The notes beneath the pieces are model-generated. The model did not search any database, was not told where the DNA came from, and saw only the letters and a program-made list of their open reading frames with translations. 64,000 nucleotides of DNA from Muribaculaceae bacterium (GTDB lineage Bacteria > Bacteroidota > Bacteroidia > Bacteroidales > Muribaculaceae): assembly GCA_017427945.1 (NCBI GenBank), contig JAFRRT010000033.1, forward strand, positions 1 through 64,000. The letters are read 5' to 3'. The position numbers were made by a program, and so were the translations under genes. This document shows positions 50,626 through 60,829 of this stretch, piece after piece. Position 1 is the first letter of the stretch, and each line of letters begins with the position of its first letter.

Positions 50626-52968
50626 TTACTTGATGATCATCAATGTCGTGTGAGGCGTGCCAGTTATTGCGGGCTGGGCATCCTCGGCCACATAGATGTT
50701 ATAGAGACCGGTCGGCACACGCTCGCCGTCGCTGCCACTGCCGTCCCACAGCACGCTACCCCTGGCGGGACCGAGCTGCTTCACCACTTCACCGTCACGG
50801 TTGGTAATGGTTACATAGCTGTTCACCATCAGATTGGCAATCTTGATCATACCGGTGAAGTCAGGCTCAACAGGATTGGGGAAGGCGTAAACACTATTGA
50901 AGTCCATAGCAGCAGCATCACCCTCGGCGATATACTCGGCTATACCGCTTGCCGTGTTGATGTAAACACGACCATGCTTTACGTCACACTCCACACCATA
51001 AACAATGTTATCGGGGATATCACTGTTGCTTGTGGTGAAGTGATTATAAATCTTGGTGCCATCGGGCGACACAAAATACAGACCATTGTTGGTAGCAATC
51101 CACTTGTTGTTGTCACGGTCGACACCGATATCATAAACGTCATAGCCTTCACACAAGTAGCCATTGTCAGCGCCAGCGCCGGTCACATACGGACGTACCA
51201 CGTTGGGATGATCGTTAAAGACAACTTCGGGATCAAGGACGAACAGACCACCGTTGTGACCAATCCATATCAAGCCGTTGGCGTCTTCCTCCATGTGACG
51301 GAAATAAATCCAGCTCACAATGGCGTTGTTCTGATCAATGAAGTGGGCAATTTCGGCAACGGTATAGTTATCGACAGTAGGATCCTCATTAAAATTTGAC
51401 CAACAGAAGAAACGTCCACTCTTTCCTTGACCCAAAAAGTCTCCGTCGTTGTAGATTTTCACGTTGTTTTTGTGCGAAATGAGGAACCTTGAGCGTTGCA
51501 TGGAAATGGTGTTCAACGACAGCAGTCCACTGGGCTGGAACCAGTCGGATTGGGAAACCGAGTTCTTCACTACCTTTTCAGCGGGCAGCATAGCCACTGG
51601 GCAACTCGCGTTTCCATAAGAGCTTACAACCCACATGTTGCCGTACATATCAAAAGCCGGCTGAGCTTTATAGGTTCCAATCAGCGAATTTGATTTGGTG
51701 TAATTCAATTTCAACTCATTGTTTTTCACTTTGTGGATACCGTTCTGCCAAGAAGCGCGGACATAGGTTGTCGAATCCATAGGCAGGATGACAAACTCAT
51801 AACCTGCACCACTGGCGGTATAAGCAGTGGCGTTTTCCCATGTCGTACCATCATAGGTATTGATAGCATTGGCGGGCATAGAATTGATATTTGTAATGCC
51901 ATTCTTAGCTGAAACGCCAACATAGAGCAGATCCAAAGCGGTATCGTACTTGAGCCAATAAGGAAGGCTCGTTGTCATCGAATTCATTTTGTAGTAGGTC
52001 GTGCTATTGGCGACATGCAGACCATTGGCATCGGTTACCCACACGGTACCGTCACCGTAAGGATTACTGCTGGCAAAAGCTGCCACCGTTCCGACCTTAG
52101 TAGCCGTCGTTCCGGTCGGGTTAATCGTGTAATAGTATTTCTGACCAGCAAAATTGGCGATGAATCCAGTAGAGGTCTTTTGAACGTTTGTGGCTGCAGC
52201 ACTGACGAGTGAGGTCACTACAGGGGCACCACCCGAAAAGTTGAAATTATATAGTGCCGATTTTCCCAGTACAAAAGCCGAATTATCATCAATGGGGAAC
52301 ACCTTACCACCCGAGAAAGAGCCTTCATATTTATTGAAGCTGCTCACAGGATCCTCATCAGAGGTGACTGGTCCATAGTAGCAATAGTTGTTCGACAAGA
52401 CAAGCAATCTGTCACCTACAACAGCCACCGAATTGACAGTAATGCGCCGACCCACCAACTTGTTGCTGGTAATGCGCATTGTGGACTCATCTATGGTGAT
52501 GTATCCATATCCAACGGCCACGTAGGCAATACCATTGTGGAAAGTGATATCATTGATTATCTTCTCATTATAGTCAACAAGTCCATCCGAGTCAAGCGTG
52601 TAGTTATAGACGCGGATAATCGCGTTGCTGACGCCACTGATGTTGGTCACCTTGCCACTGCCATCGATAACGTCGATGTTGGCACTGGTATAGGCTACAA
52701 ACAGCAGGTTATTCACGTAATCATAGAAAATCTGTGATACAAGGTCTTCTGAGAGGACGTTTAAGCTGTTCAATGCCGTGGTTGTCTGCGTAGACTTCAC
52801 AAACTGGTAAAGAGCATTACTGTTAACGTAATACACCTTATCACCAGCATCAATGACGTTCTGCATTTTTGATGTCACATAGCAGTGATGGAGTTTCCAT
52901 GTGCTGGCGTTGGCACTGGCTACTGCCATGACCAGAAGCATCAATAAAATAAGATGTTTTTTTAACAT
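50626..52968 (-). CDS. PorZ-like beta-propeller protein (2)
   Basis: This 780-residue protein matches the one at 47627 in length and layout. It has the signal peptide 'MLKKHLILLMLLVMAVASANA', propeller repeats, and the tail 'AFPNPVEPDFTGMIKIANLM' ending in 'GLYNIYVAEDAQPA'. The conserved 'NPV-P-FTG' segment is characteristic. The two probably arose by duplication but have diverged considerably. A role in surface protein or LPS transfer is inferred. Confidence 0.82.
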   Translation of the reverse strand: MLKKHLILLMLLVMAVASANASTWKLHHCYVTSKMQNVIDAGDKVYYVNSNALYQFVKSTQTTTALNSLNVLSEDLVSQIFYDYVNNLLFVAYTSANIDVIDGSGKVTNISGVSNAIIRVYNYTLDSDGLVDYNEKIINDITFHNGIAYVAVGYGYITIDESTMRITSNKLVGRRITVNSVAVVGDRLLVLSNNYCYYGPVTSDEDPVSSFNKYEGSFSGGKVFPIDDNSAFVLGKSALYNFNFSGGAPVVTSLVSAAATNVQKTSTGFIANFAGQKYYYTINPTGTTATKVGTVAAFASSNPYGDGTVWVTDANGLHVANSTTYYKMNSMTTSLPYWLKYDTALDLLYVGVSAKNGITNINSMPANAINTYDGTTWENATAYTASGAGYEFVILPMDSTTYVRASWQNGIHKVKNNELKLNYTKSNSLIGTYKAQPAFDMYGNMWVVSSYGNASCPVAMLPAEKVVKNSVSQSDWFQPSGLLSLNTISMQRSRFLISHKNNVKIYNDGDFLGQGKSGRFFCWSNFNEDPTVDNYTVAEIAHFIDQNNAIVSWIYFRHMEEDANGLIWIGHNGGLFVLDPEVVFNDHPNVVRPYVTGAGADNGYLCEGYDVYDIGVDRDNNKWIATNNGLYFVSPDGTKIYNHFTTSNSDIPDNIVYGVECDVKHGRVYINTASGIAEYIAEGDAAAMDFNSVYAFPNPVEPDFTGMIKIANLMVNSYVTITNRDGEVVKQLGPARGSVLWDGSGSDGERVPTGLYNIYVAEDAQPAITGTPHTTLMIIK

Positions 52969-52981
52969 ATTAAGTCAGTTT

Positions 52982-53241
52982 AAGTTTTATCCAATATCTA
53001 ATAACATGCTGATTTACAGGGGTATGAGCGAAAACTGCGCACAAAACCCACTGAATCAAATGCCAAAGGTATAAAATAATAACGAGAAAAAACGTCTTTT
53101 ACCTCCAATAAGATTAGAAAATCTTTCTTAAAAATTGCAAATTCAAGTGGATAGGCTTTAGTTATTGGCTATTAGGAATTAGGGGCTAAACGTTTTGTTG
53201 CTATCGTCAAATTTATGTCTTATTATCTGTTATTCCAATAT
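52982..53241. other. Intergenic region before the PorZ-like gene
   Basis: It contains the promoter box at 53064-53071 (minus) and an A/T-rich stretch with 'ttattggctattaggaattagggg'-like text. No gene is seen. Confidence 0.5.
53064..53071 (-). promoter_or_regulatory. -7 box of the second PorZ-like gene
   Basis: TAccTTTG reads 53071-53064 on the minus strand, giving a leader of about 90 bases. Confidence 0.55.
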
Positions 53242-53281
53242 TTTAGGTCCTTAAAGCCACTACCGACTTTAAGGACCTAAA
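53242..53281 (-). terminator. Terminator after lysS
   Basis: TTTAGGTCCTTAAAG (53242-53256) pairs perfectly with CTTTAAGGACCTAAA (53267-53281). On the minus strand it follows the lysS stop and ends in a short T/A-rich run. Confidence 0.75.
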
Positions 53282-53310
53282 CCTGATATCTAACAGCTAA
53301 TAGGTAAACG

Positions 53311-55050
53311 CTACACCTGGGCTGCTGCAGCTTCTACCCAACGCTTGACCTCATCAACAACGGGTACCTTGTAGCCCAGTTTGTACTTCTTGTTGATGTC
53401 GAGCAAGTCCTGAAAGAGTTTACCGGGCTTCTCCAGGGCACCCAGGGCCGCAACTGTGAGGAAGCCGGCCTTTTGGATGGGAGCCACCCACTCCTCGGGG
53501 ATGCCCAGAGCTGTAAAGGCCTCAACCTTATCACGGGCTGGCACCTTCTCAGGACGCATCTGCGGGAACAGCAGCACGTCCTGGATGGCAGTCTTGCCGG
53601 TCATGAACATCACCAGACGGTCGATGCCGATGCCGATGCCACTTGTGGGCGGCATACCGTACTGCAAGGCACGCAGGAAGTCCTGATCGATGATCATTGC
53701 CTCGTCGTCACCCTTGTCGGCCAAACGCATCTGCTCTTTGAAGCGTTCTTCCTGATCGATGGGGTCATTGAGTTCGCTGTAAGCGTTAGCCAGCTCCTTG
53801 CCGTTGACCATGAGCTCGAAGCGCTCGGTCAAGCCCGGCTTGGTACGGTGCATCTTGGTCAGCGGCGACATTTCCACAGGATAGTCGATGATGAAAGTTG
53901 GCTGGATGAAGGAACCCTCACAGAACTCACCAAAGATTTCGTCAATCAACTTGCCCTTACCCATGGTATCGTCGATCTCGAGGTTAAGCTGGCGGCAGAT
54001 GTCACGAATCTCGTCCTCTGTTTTACCCTCCAGGTCGTGACCTGTCTTCTCCTTGATAGCCTCCAGGATGGGCAAACGGCGGTAAGGCGCCTTGAAACTG
54101 ATTATTTGGCCGTCGATTTCGGTCTCGGGTTTGCCGTTCACGGCAATGCAGATGGTCTCCAGCAGCTGCTCGGTAAACGACATCATCCAGTTATAGTCCT
54201 TGTACTGTACATACAACTCCATGCAGGTAAATTCGGGGTTGTGCGTGCGGTCCATGCCCTCGTTGCGGAAGTTCTTGCCAATCTCATACACACCCTCGAA
54301 ACCGCCCACGATCAGGCGCTTGAGGTACAGCTCGGTAGCGATGCGCATGTACATCTCAATGTTCAGCGCATTGAAGTGGGTGATGAACGGCCTGGCAGTG
54401 GCACCGCCGGCAATGGCCTGCAGTGTGGGTGTCTCGACCTCGGTATAGCCCGCGTCGTCGAGCACCTGACGCATGGTCTTGATGATGGTGGCGCGCTTCA
54501 GGAAGGTATCCTTCACGCCGTCGTTGACCACCAGGTCAACATAGCGGCGGCGGTAGCGCAGCTCGGGGTCCTCAAAGGCGTCATAGGTCACACCGTCCTT
54601 CACCTTCACCACGGGCAGCGGCTTGAGCGACTTGCTCAGCAGCTTGAGCGACTGGGCATGCACACTCACCTCACCCGTCTGGGTGCGGAAGACGTAGCCC
54701 TCAACTCCCACAAAATCGCCCATGTCGAGCAAGCGCTTGAACACCGTGTTGTACAGTTCCTTGTCTTCGCCAGGGCACAAGTCATCACGGCTCACGTACA
54801 CCTGTATGCGGCCGTGCGAATCCTGCAGCTCAAAAAATGAAGCCTTACCCATGATGCGGCGGTTCATCATGCGGCCCGCCACGCTCACCTGGCGCGGCTC
54901 GGCGTCGTCAACAAAGTTGGCGACGATGTCGTCGCTGTAGGCGTTTACCACATATTCGGCTGCGGGATAAGGGTCGATGCCCATTGCCCTGAGTTGCTCC
55001 AGGCTGTTGCGCCTTACAATCTCTTGTTCGCTCAATTCAAGCACGTTCAT
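53311..55050 (-). CDS. lysS: Lysyl-tRNA synthetase, class II
   Basis: This 579-residue enzyme charges tRNA-Lys. The N-terminal OB-fold anticodon-binding domain is at about 50-150. The class II core carries motif 2 in 'FRNEGMDRTHNPEFTCMEL' and motif 3 in 'GIGIGIDRLVMFMTG'. Some 75 residues beyond the usual end ('AIPEEWVAPIQKAGFLTVAA') form the C-terminal extension seen in Bacteroidetes LysS. Confidence 0.95.
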   Translation of the reverse strand: MNVLELSEQEIVRRNSLEQLRAMGIDPYPAAEYVVNAYSDDIVANFVDDAEPRQVSVAGRMMNRRIMGKASFFELQDSHGRIQVYVSRDDLCPGEDKELYNTVFKRLLDMGDFVGVEGYVFRTQTGEVSVHAQSLKLLSKSLKPLPVVKVKDGVTYDAFEDPELRYRRRYVDLVVNDGVKDTFLKRATIIKTMRQVLDDAGYTEVETPTLQAIAGGATARPFITHFNALNIEMYMRIATELYLKRLIVGGFEGVYEIGKNFRNEGMDRTHNPEFTCMELYVQYKDYNWMMSFTEQLLETICIAVNGKPETEIDGQIISFKAPYRRLPILEAIKEKTGHDLEGKTEDEIRDICRQLNLEIDDTMGKGKLIDEIFGEFCEGSFIQPTFIIDYPVEMSPLTKMHRTKPGLTERFELMVNGKELANAYSELNDPIDQEERFKEQMRLADKGDDEAMIIDQDFLRALQYGMPPTSGIGIGIDRLVMFMTGKTAIQDVLLFPQMRPEKVPARDKVEAFTALGIPEEWVAPIQKAGFLTVAALGALEKPGKLFQDLLDINKKYKLGYKVPVVDEVKRWVEAAAAQV

Positions 55051-55090
55051 TGTTATGTCAGTTTTTGGTTGATGATCTAGAAATATTCGG

Positions 55091-55098
55091 CAAAATTA
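55091..55098 (-). promoter_or_regulatory. -7 box of lysS
   Basis: TAatTTTG reads 55098-55091 on the minus strand, 40 bases before the start codon. Confidence 0.55.
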
Positions 55099-55353
55099 CT
55101 AAAAATCTCTTGAAAACCACGAATTACCCAAATTAAACTAATTTAGGCTGCGCGCAACTTTTAACCGCCCTGCAGGCGGGAAATTAAAACAAATTAAGAA
55201 CAAATTATATAGAATGAATTATACAAATAATTGATTTTGAGAAATTTGAATGGAATTAGTTTAATTTCTTGCGAGCTCTAGCGAGCAATCAAAACCTTTG
55301 CGGCTTGGCATTTTAGCATATGGGCGTATGTGCGGCAGCCATTTAACGCCTAA
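55099..55353. repeat. Intergenic DNA with a dispersed repeat
   Basis: TTTTAACCGCC-ctgca-GGCGGGAAATTAA starts at 55159. A similar unit lies in inverse orientation at 61289-61323. The words 'tgcggcagcc' and 'aacgcctaat' (55331-55353) also recur near 61328-61345. No gene is seen. Confidence 0.6.
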
Positions 55354-55399
55354 TTTAAAAAACAGTCTGGGGCGCGCTATCAGCAGCGCACCCCAGACT
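55354..55399 (-). terminator. Terminator of the 974-residue protein operon
   Basis: AGTCTGGGGcGCGCT pairs with AGCGCaCCCCAGACT. On the minus strand the stem is followed by gttttttaaatt. Confidence 0.85.
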
Positions 55400-55470
55400 T
55401 ACTAAACTAGTTTTACTGTGGTTAAATCTATTTATTATGAAAAGTTACATTTTCATTTTCAACAATCGAT

Positions 55471-58395
55471 TTAACGAATGATCTTGCTCGTCACGGTAGA
55501 ACCGTCGCTGTAGCGGGTAACAACGATGTTCACGCCGTCGAACGGCTTGTCACTCTTCATACCCTGCGTGTTCACATAGGTCACGCTGACGGGTGTGACA
55601 CCGTTCATCAGCTCGCTGATACCGGTTACCATGCTGTCACCATCAGCGGGAGCCTGAGCAATGAAGTACTCTTCACCTTCACCGTTGCCAAGTCTGAGCT
55701 TGTTGCCATTGCTCTGAGCTTCAGCAACCTCCTTCTTGTAGTAGAAGCGAACAATGAAAGTCACGTCCCCATCAGGCACACTGGTAGGAATAGCAAATCC
55801 ATTCTGAAGTCTGCCGTCGCCTTGAGTCCAGTTCTTACCGATATGACACTGGCTGTTGGTAGTCACTTCTTCGCCTAACAGGTAAGGAGCGGCCAAGGGG
55901 CCATTATCCTTGAGACCATTTTCATCGGCTGTGTAGTCACGCATACCCTCATAGGTACACCATGCACGGTACATATAAGGAACATAGGTGCATTCGTCAC
56001 CATCGCCTTGAGTTATCGTCTGAGGCGCAGCGCCTTCGATATTGAAAACGGGATGGTAAATGCAATACTCGACGCCGTCATAGGTGAATTTACCCATTGA
56101 ACTGCCATCACTATGTTTTCCTTCTACCGTCACAGTTACAGCACCCAATTCCTCGCGCTTGATGTCCGAGCCGTAGGAGTTGTTCTTGCCGTCTTCACGA
56201 CCAGAGTAGAGACCGAATGTCCAGATTACAGGAACATAGGCCAGTTTTTGACCGAAGTCACATTCTACCCAGTTGGTGTCGAGACGCTCAGCGATTTCGT
56301 TGCCGAGGTGGTCATACCTGGGAGCAACACCCGTGGGATGGTTCTCGAACATGTAGTACTGGACAGTACCAGTTGAATTATCATCAAACTTCTGGAGCTG
56401 AGAGATGCGGCTATCCACGGTAATCTCGGGATAAGTGGCATCCAAGTCACTGCGATACAGGCTATAGTACAGCACATTGTGGTCGGGATTGACGTCATAA
56501 TCCATCTTGGTATTAACCACGTTGGCCCTCAGACCCATCTTGAGGTCAAGGGTGTCAACCTGACCCTGGGTATAGAGACCCTGGATCGACGAATTGGTCT
56601 TATAGACGGGGATAGCCACTTCATTACTGTACTTATCCTCGCCATTAATGGTCTCCGTCATGACATAGGTATAGTGGTCGGGGTGATCATTGTTCAACGT
56701 GGAAACCTTGAACTGGTCAACCATCATGATATCGATGGTATCACCATTTACTTTGGTCAGGAAGCTGAGCACGTCGTTGTCATTGGTGTAGGTGCCGGTC
56801 ATTTCCTTCCAGGTGTCATCAATCTTGCCGAGAACGGTAACGCTCTCGGTCACGGTCGTACTGGCAGCCTTGCCGCTCTCCTGAGCGTAGGCCTCGGCGG
56901 TCACGGTGTAGTCATGAGCCTGCTGGGGCAGCGTGATGCTTACCGAACCATTACCCGAAACTGACTGGCCGTCGCTTGTACTCAAGTAAACGGTGCCGTC
57001 ACCGGTAGCGGTAACAACCACATTGCCGTTAGCATCGGGCTCCGATACGCTGATCGACGGAGCTGCGGTCTGCAGGAACGGGATGGTGATGGTCTCGGTA
57101 GCGGGATCACTCTCATCCTTGCCACTTTCCTGGGCGGTAGCGGTAGCAGTCACACTGTAGGTGGTGTCGGTACGCGGAATGGTGATGCTTGCGCTGCCGT
57201 TGCCGGATACGGTCTGGTTGCCGACAGTCAAGGTCACGGTGCCGTCACCGGTGGCGGTGATGACCACGTTGTCGGCGTTCACCACGTAGGTGATGGTCGG
57301 CGTTGCGGTCTTGTTAAGATCATACTCATAGGTGAAGGTCACCTTAGGAACATAGTCAACTGCTACTGAAGCACTACCGGTGCTGCCACTATAAGTATAG
57401 TAGCCCGGATATGCGATAGACGTGGTACCGGTATAGAAGTAGGTGCGTTGGTAATCACCGGTTGCATTGGTGACGTCAATCACCAGGTCACCTCCATTAT
57501 ACTCATACTCCTGGTCAAATGTGATCTTCCATGTCGTGGCGCTAGTTTGAGCCGTTGATGGCATAGTCACAGTCTTCACTGTGGTCATGGAGCCGGTAAT
57601 GAACGAGGGATTGCTGCTGTCAAAACCAGTGCTGCCAGTTACCTCCATCATCTTGAAGGTGACAGAACCGTTACGGAAGCCAATGCCAGAATAAGTCGTA
57701 CCATTATAAGTGACAGAGGCTGGATAGAAGGTCATGGACTTGATCTTCTTGCCTACCATGTCGGTCAGCAAGCTAGCCGGATAAACCATCTGGTTGTGCT
57801 GCGTGTGGTCATGATAGCCGCCATATACCGGCAGACACATATTCTCATCTGTAGTATTGCTGAAAAGGTCGAGATTAGCAGTATTAGGGTCATCGACCTC
57901 ATAGGTTACCTCAATGGACTTGAAGTACATGGCACGACCATTATTAACATTGGTCCATGTAATGACAATTTCTCCACTTGCAGAGCCAGTAAATGTATTT
58001 GTAGCAGCGGAATTTCCACTAGAAAGATTCTGAGTCGTGCCAAATGCAGCACCGCCAACAGTAGCACGAATGGTAGCATTTGCATTGTAAGCATTTGCGC
58101 CAACCGTGATAGATGTGATAGTTCCAGGAATCTCACTCGTCGATAGTGTAAATGTACTGGTTGGATTATTTCGAGAACCAATCTGCATGCCACGAGTATT
58201 CTCCCATCCCCTATAGGTAAAGGAAGAATATGTCCAAGTAAAGTCACCAAGTGTAGCGTTTCCGCCACTGGTCGAGAATGCGTTGCTGTTGGGTAGCGTG
58301 TAGGTATAGGTGTTGGTCTCGACTGCACGGGTTTGCGCATTAAGCGACAAGGTGAGCAGTGCGAAGACTGCTGTCAAAATATATATCTTTTTCAT
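55471..58395 (-). CDS. Large secreted multidomain surface protein
   Basis: This 974-residue protein has a signal peptide ending 'LSLNAQ'. Residues 20-165 are a beta-rich lectin-like region, and 170-350 a second beta domain. Two tandem repeats of about 85 residues follow ('VVITATGDGTVTLTVGNQTV' and 'VVVTATGDGTVYLSTSDGQS'), and then a long C-terminal region. The end ('FDGVNIVVTRYSDGSTVTSK') looks like a type IX-style C-terminal tail. It lies 14 bases after the 722-residue gene, so both are made from one transcript. Function unknown; adhesion or glycan binding is inferred. Confidence 0.75.
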   Translation of the reverse strand: MKKIYILTAVFALLTLSLNAQTRAVETNTYTYTLPNSNAFSTSGGNATLGDFTWTYSSFTYRGWENTRGMQIGSRNNPTSTFTLSTSEIPGTITSITVGANAYNANATIRATVGGAAFGTTQNLSSGNSAATNTFTGSASGEIVITWTNVNNGRAMYFKSIEVTYEVDDPNTANLDLFSNTTDENMCLPVYGGYHDHTQHNQMVYPASLLTDMVGKKIKSMTFYPASVTYNGTTYSGIGFRNGSVTFKMMEVTGSTGFDSSNPSFITGSMTTVKTVTMPSTAQTSATTWKITFDQEYEYNGGDLVIDVTNATGDYQRTYFYTGTTSIAYPGYYTYSGSTGSASVAVDYVPKVTFTYEYDLNKTATPTITYVVNADNVVITATGDGTVTLTVGNQTVSGNGSASITIPRTDTTYSVTATATAQESGKDESDPATETITIPFLQTAAPSISVSEPDANGNVVVTATGDGTVYLSTSDGQSVSGNGSVSITLPQQAHDYTVTAEAYAQESGKAASTTVTESVTVLGKIDDTWKEMTGTYTNDNDVLSFLTKVNGDTIDIMMVDQFKVSTLNNDHPDHYTYVMTETINGEDKYSNEVAIPVYKTNSSIQGLYTQGQVDTLDLKMGLRANVVNTKMDYDVNPDHNVLYYSLYRSDLDATYPEITVDSRISQLQKFDDNSTGTVQYYMFENHPTGVAPRYDHLGNEIAERLDTNWVECDFGQKLAYVPVIWTFGLYSGREDGKNNSYGSDIKREELGAVTVTVEGKHSDGSSMGKFTYDGVEYCIYHPVFNIEGAAPQTITQGDGDECTYVPYMYRAWCTYEGMRDYTADENGLKDNGPLAAPYLLGEEVTTNSQCHIGKNWTQGDGRLQNGFAIPTSVPDGDVTFIVRFYYKKEVAEAQSNGNKLRLGNGEGEEYFIAQAPADGDSMVTGISELMNGVTPVSVTYVNTQGMKSDKPFDGVNIVVTRYSDGSTVTSKIIR

Positions 58396-58409
58396 CGCTT
58401 ATATCGTGT

Positions 58410-60578
58410 TTAGTTGTTAGTATTCAATAACTCACCAGTGTTCGGGTCGTATCCGGGCTCTACTTGCTGGTTCTCACTTCTGTTGATGTACCTGATGCGA
58501 TACATGGCCTTGGTGCCGTCCATTATCAGATCAAGATACATGATGGGTTTTTCGACAAGGTTACCGTTTTCTTCGTATTTGCGGAACAAGGTCAGTGTGC
58601 GGCCCGTGGTGCCCACATTGCCTGCTGTGATGCCAATATCGCCTTGCGCAGCCATTGCGTGTGGCGCGAGGAAGTTACGGTAATAGTTCACCTCCTGATT
58701 GGTGCCGTCATCGGTCACGTAGTCGCTCTCGTAGCGCCACCACTGCAGACCCAAGAAGTCATACTTGCCCGGAACAGTCACGTCGTCGGTGTTACTCTTG
58801 GCAAAGAAGGTGTCCGGGTTGGTGGCAGCGGTGGGTGTGCCAATCACATAGTAGTAAATGTCATAGTACTTGGGATCGCCCACGGGATAGTCATGTGTCC
58901 AAGTCGTCTGGTTGGTGCCATTTGGGGTTACGCAGATGGTGTCATTCTGTCCCGTCTGCTCATTGTACATGATCTGATACAGATAGTAGGTCTGAGGAAT
59001 ACCATCGCTATTGGTGATTACATCGAGGTTGTCAAACCAGTTGACCGTTACTGTGTAATAGTCGGGTGTAGTGGACGGCTCGATATCGGCATAGAGGTCA
59101 ATCATGTACATACCCACAGTGGGCTGATGATCTGTGTCATAGGTTTGCCATTGGCTTTCATCTCCTCGGTTGTCGGGGACATAGAACACAAGACTGTTCA
59201 CGCGATTCTCGGTAGTTCCTTCTGATCCAGACATCGAGAAGTAATGGTCTAAGTAAATCACGCCTTCGCAGTCATGAACTACAGGATAGGTTACACCCTG
59301 CTTCATCTTTTCGTAGAAGTCGCTATGATCCTCTTGACCACCTGCTACGAAGGGGCTGAACTCCTCATACATGCTGTAGAAAGGCGCACGGTCAAAAGGA
59401 TATTTGTACAGTGATTTTCCGTAGGCCATTTTACCCTTACCAATAAAGTAGAACTTATTAAGGTCACCGGTGTAGGCAAATACTGTACCGGCGTCATCAG
59501 TGTTGCCATTGACGCGCATTCCGTCAGTCAGGAGGTCTATTTCCTTGACGTAATTGGTGAAGTATTCACGCAAGGTGATTGTTGTGTCGGTCTCGGTGTA
59601 CTCGGGAACATTATTGAGTTCATCTTGGAGCTTGACCAGCAATATGGTATAGCCCGCATCATCTGGAGGCGTGAGGGTTCCCGGGAGGTAATGGTGGTGT
59701 GTGTAAACGTAATCTTCAGAATATTCCGGGTAGTAACTTGTCCAAAGTCCAGGATACCTAGGAGACCCGACAGCTAACGGAGCATTCGAGACAGAAGATG
59801 AACTATAGTAGTTAAAAGCAGATACTTTTATATCTACATAGCCCGTCGTATTGGCTCCCAAGCTCCGCACATAACTGCTAGGTATGGTGAGAATGCCCAT
59901 ATAGTTATTGTAGGCTTGCAGATAGGGTACGCCATAATAATTTCCTACACCCCCAGTAGATGTCCAGGTTGAAGGGAATGAAGATCCATTGTTGTATGCA
60001 TCCCAACCGCCAATTCTGGTTCCATCGGCATTATAGAATTCGATTGCATAAATAGCAACATAAGGATGAGCCTCAATCTGAATGTCATCATAATAGTTGG
60101 AACCTAGAATATTCCAACCGAACTCGATGGTCTGGTATGGAATATCTTGTAGACGGTATAAATCAGAGTACTTAACTCCAGGGATGTTCTGATCCGTGTA
60201 CACGCGTTCTATCAGCGCCATCATACCATCGACGGTCGTAAAAGGCTCGGTGATCAGTTGGCTTCCTCCGTTCCAAGTGACGTAAGGATTGGGAAGCTCC
60301 TGTTCATACCACGACTTGGGATGAGTGGCCGATGGGGTCACATTCGCAAAGTCGGTAGAACGCAGGGGTGCCCTGAACTGAGGCCCCTGATTCATCACAT
60401 TTGATTTTTCATTAATGCCTGCAGGACGGCCGATTTCCTCCTTCATGAAGGACATCTTGCCCACGTTGGAGACATTTGTATCCACCATGCGCTTGGGCAA
60501 GGCCTGTGCAGTCGCACTACTTGTCCAGCCCACCGCTAGCAGCAGGCCGAACATCAGAAATGTTAGTTTCTTTTTCAT
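58410..60578 (-). CDS. Large secreted protein of unknown function
   Basis: This 722-residue protein has a signal peptide (MKKKLTFLMFGLLLAVGWTSSATA). It is rich in Tyr, Gly, Asp and Thr and probably all-beta, with no named domain I can identify. It lacks the C-terminal tail seen in its partner at 55471. It is the first gene of that operon and has a consensus promoter with a long leader. Confidence 0.7.
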   Translation of the reverse strand: MKKKLTFLMFGLLLAVGWTSSATAQALPKRMVDTNVSNVGKMSFMKEEIGRPAGINEKSNVMNQGPQFRAPLRSTDFANVTPSATHPKSWYEQELPNPYVTWNGGSQLITEPFTTVDGMMALIERVYTDQNIPGVKYSDLYRLQDIPYQTIEFGWNILGSNYYDDIQIEAHPYVAIYAIEFYNADGTRIGGWDAYNNGSSFPSTWTSTGGVGNYYGVPYLQAYNNYMGILTIPSSYVRSLGANTTGYVDIKVSAFNYYSSSSVSNAPLAVGSPRYPGLWTSYYPEYSEDYVYTHHHYLPGTLTPPDDAGYTILLVKLQDELNNVPEYTETDTTITLREYFTNYVKEIDLLTDGMRVNGNTDDAGTVFAYTGDLNKFYFIGKGKMAYGKSLYKYPFDRAPFYSMYEEFSPFVAGGQEDHSDFYEKMKQGVTYPVVHDCEGVIYLDHYFSMSGSEGTTENRVNSLVFYVPDNRGDESQWQTYDTDHQPTVGMYMIDLYADIEPSTTPDYYTVTVNWFDNLDVITNSDGIPQTYYLYQIMYNEQTGQNDTICVTPNGTNQTTWTHDYPVGDPKYYDIYYYVIGTPTAATNPDTFFAKSNTDDVTVPGKYDFLGLQWWRYESDYVTDDGTNQEVNYYRNFLAPHAMAAQGDIGITAGNVGTTGRTLTLFRKYEENGNLVEKPIMYLDLIMDGTKAMYRIRYINRSENQQVEPGYDPNTGELLNTNN

Positions 60579-60798
60579 ATTAACGTTAATTATTAAAAGT
60601 AAAAAATATTTCCATTGTACTATACATCTTAAGTCTTCAATTATGGGGGCGTGGCGTAGTATTGGTTGTGCACAAAATGGTTCTTCAGTTCACATAACCA
60701 CAGTCACAGATTAGTCATTTGCAATCAACATATTGCATCATCCTGTGATCGCTCACCATCACTCCTTAATCTCTGATTTAAATGTAGTTTTCAATCGG

Positions 60799-60829
60799 CA
60801 AAGATACATACATTATTTTATGCAGCAAA
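60799..60829 (-). promoter_or_regulatory. Consensus promoter of the 722/974-residue operon
   Basis: On the minus strand, TTTG (60829-60826), 19 bases, then TAtcTTTG (60806-60799): an exact consensus match. The transcript would start near 60792, leaving a leader of about 210 bases. Confidence 0.85.

Noticed and set aside
53473-54840. Long open frame on the + strand opposite lysS
   Set aside because: lysS has complete class II synthetase motifs; the opposite frame has no recognisable domain and arises from GC-biased codons.
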